DNA of 32,813 nt from Bacillus sp. 7884-1. Lineage in GTDB: Bacteria > Bacillota > Bacilli > Bacillales > Cytobacillaceae. The translations under genes and the position numbers were made by a program. The stretch is from NCBI RefSeq assembly GCF_002272245.1, contig NZ_NPDD01000134.1, positions 1 through 32,813 of the forward strand, read 5' to 3'. The notes beneath the pieces were generated by a model that worked only from the letters and a program-made list of their open reading frames with translations, searched no databases and was not told where the DNA came from. Below, in pieces: positions 31,791 to 32,813 of the stretch. Within the stretch, counting starts at the first letter, position 1; every line of letters starts with the position of its first letter.

Positions 31791-32765
31791 ATGGCTTCGA
31801 CTACAAGTAGAAGTAAATATTTTGATAATGCAAAATTCATATTAATTTTTCTTGTTGTTTTCGGACATATGATTAGCCCATATAAGGATCAAGATAAAGT
31901 TTTATTTACTTTATATACCGTTATTTTTCTGTTTCATATGCCAGCATTTATTTTGATATCCGGCTATTTTGCCAAAGGCTATCGAAAAAAAGGGTACTTA
32001 CTTAAATCTGTTCAAAAGATATTAATTCCCTATTTTGTTTTTCAGATTATCTATTCAGTTGTCTATTTCTTAGTGGGGAAGGAGAAAACACTTGAATTTG
32101 ATCTGTTCCAGCCACATTGGTCGTTGTGGTTTTTACTAAGTTTATTCTTCTGGAATTTACTTCTGTATGTATTTGCAAGATTAAAATGGACGGGATTGCT
32201 CGTCGCGGTTTTAGTAGGAATAGCAATTGGTTATTTTGAGCAAGCCGGAAGCTTTATGAGTATATCTCGGACGTTTGTTTTCTTTCCATACTTTTTGTTA
32301 GGTTTCTTATTAAATGGAGACCATTTAAGACGAATCATTGGGGCAAAGTATGCTGTTCCAGCAGGAGTAGTAATTATCATTACTACGTTTTTATTTTTTG
32401 GATTAAGTTTTCCAGAAAATGCTGTCCCATGGCTGTTAGGGGATACCTCTTATGAAAATATGGGAGGAATGCAGCTTACGGATGGGCTGCTGCGAGGATT
32501 GCAATATGTTTTAACTTTAATTGTAGTTTTTGGCTTCTTGCCATTAATCCCATCGAATCAGTATCGAATAACGAAAATAGGCGAAAGAACACTATATGTT
32601 TACTTATTCCATGGGTTTATCATTAAGGCAATTCAATCTATTTTACCGGATGCCATTTCCGAAAATTATTTATTTTTAATTGCCTTCTCCTTCATGGTTT
32701 GTATTGTGCTTGGCAGTTATATGATTAAAAAATATACACAGCCGCTTGTTGAGTTAAAAATATAA
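31791..32765 (+). CDS. Membrane acyltransferase family 3 (fucose 4-O-acetylase-like)
   Basis: A 324-residue integral membrane protein with about ten helices. The N-terminal signature YFDNAKFILIFLVVFGHMI carries the conserved histidine H26 of acyltransferase-3 proteins, and FLFHMPAFILISGYFAKGY follows. These enzymes move acyl, usually acetyl, groups to extracellular glycans, and Bacillus has several of uncertain target. The ATG at 31791 follows GGAGGGATAGG; an in-frame TTG upstream overlaps that site. It is monocistronic, with a terminator right after the stop. Confidence 0.88.
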   Translation: MASTTSRSKYFDNAKFILIFLVVFGHMISPYKDQDKVLFTLYTVIFLFHMPAFILISGYFAKGYRKKGYLLKSVQKILIPYFVFQIIYSVVYFLVGKEKTLEFDLFQPHWSLWFLLSLFFWNLLLYVFARLKWTGLLVAVLVGIAIGYFEQAGSFMSISRTFVFFPYFLLGFLLNGDHLRRIIGAKYAVPAGVVIIITTFLFFGLSFPENAVPWLLGDTSYENMGGMQLTDGLLRGLQYVLTLIVVFGFLPLIPSNQYRITKIGERTLYVYLFHGFIIKAIQSILPDAISENYLFLIAFSFMVCIVLGSYMIKKYTQPLVELKI

Positions 32766-32800
32766 AAGCCGTATGTGTTCTTAACACATTCGGCTTTTCT
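32764..32800 (+). terminator. Terminator of the acyltransferase gene
   Basis: AAAAGCCGTATGTGTT (32764-32779) pairs with AACACATTCGGCTTTT (32783-32798) with one mismatch and a 3-nt loop. The left arm overlaps the stop codon. Confidence 0.85.
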
Positions 32801-32813
32801 TTGTCTAGCATCA

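Overview
The window is AT-rich, low-GC DNA with strong AGGAGG-type ribosome binding sites, frequent TTG/GTG starts and many short U-tailed hairpin terminators. With a seven-gene Mrp antiporter operon, a YclM-type aspartokinase, a YjcZ-like sporulation peptide and TrkA_C-linked regulation, it points to a chromosomal segment of a Bacillaceae species (Bacillus, Neobacillus or similar). No rRNA, tRNA, CRISPR array, prophage or complete insertion sequence was seen.

Layout. 1-1440: an HD-domain hydrolase, a conserved hypothetical protein and a 33-residue YjcZ-like peptide. 1441-7591: an intergenic hairpin element, then mrpABCDEFG, tightly overlapped and closed by a terminator. 7601-9943 (minus strand): a CuA subunit II and a heme-copper subunit I, followed by a small anchored protein. 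The catalytic subunit keeps all six histidines but lacks the active-site tyrosine of oxygen reductases, so it may be a CuA-type nitric oxide reductase. 10167-10350: a 44-residue ORF with a duplicated motif. 10520-13465: a three-gene ABC transporter (lipoprotein, permease, ATPase). 13591-17558: a tyrosine/homogentisate degradation operon (4-hydroxyphenylpyruvate dioxygenase, flavin-reductase-like protein, fumarylacetoacetase-family hydrolase, homogentisate dioxygenase). 17646-19867: a Nudix hydrolase and aspartokinase, each followed by a small three-copy tandem repeat. 19933-20529: a membrane protein on the minus strand.

20642-25553 is a second aromatic-type cluster. It begins with the 3' remnant of an aldehyde dehydrogenase and an aspartate dehydrogenase gene cut by an in-frame TAA. 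These are followed by an intact Rieske dioxygenase alpha and beta pair, a cis-diol-dehydrogenase-like SDR and a duplicated VOC-domain protein. No ferredoxin or ferredoxin reductase is present. The upstream end of this cluster looks eroded.

25643-28968 pairs a BusR-like GntR/RCK_C regulator with a convergent OpuC/EgtUV-type uptake system for a quaternary-amine-like solute. The ATPase gene of that system carries a 1-nt frameshift. 29169-32800 holds an M50B-like membrane protease, a nitroreductase, a nitronate-monooxygenase-like flavoprotein with a four-cysteine motif, and a membrane acyltransferase.

The themes are sodium/proton and osmotic homeostasis (Mrp, BusR-like/OpuC), respiration or NO detoxification, and aromatic catabolism. 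The most interesting points are the tyrosine-less heme-copper enzyme with phased ResD-like repeats upstream, the BusR-like regulator beside a broken transporter ATPase, and the partly decayed Rieske cluster.
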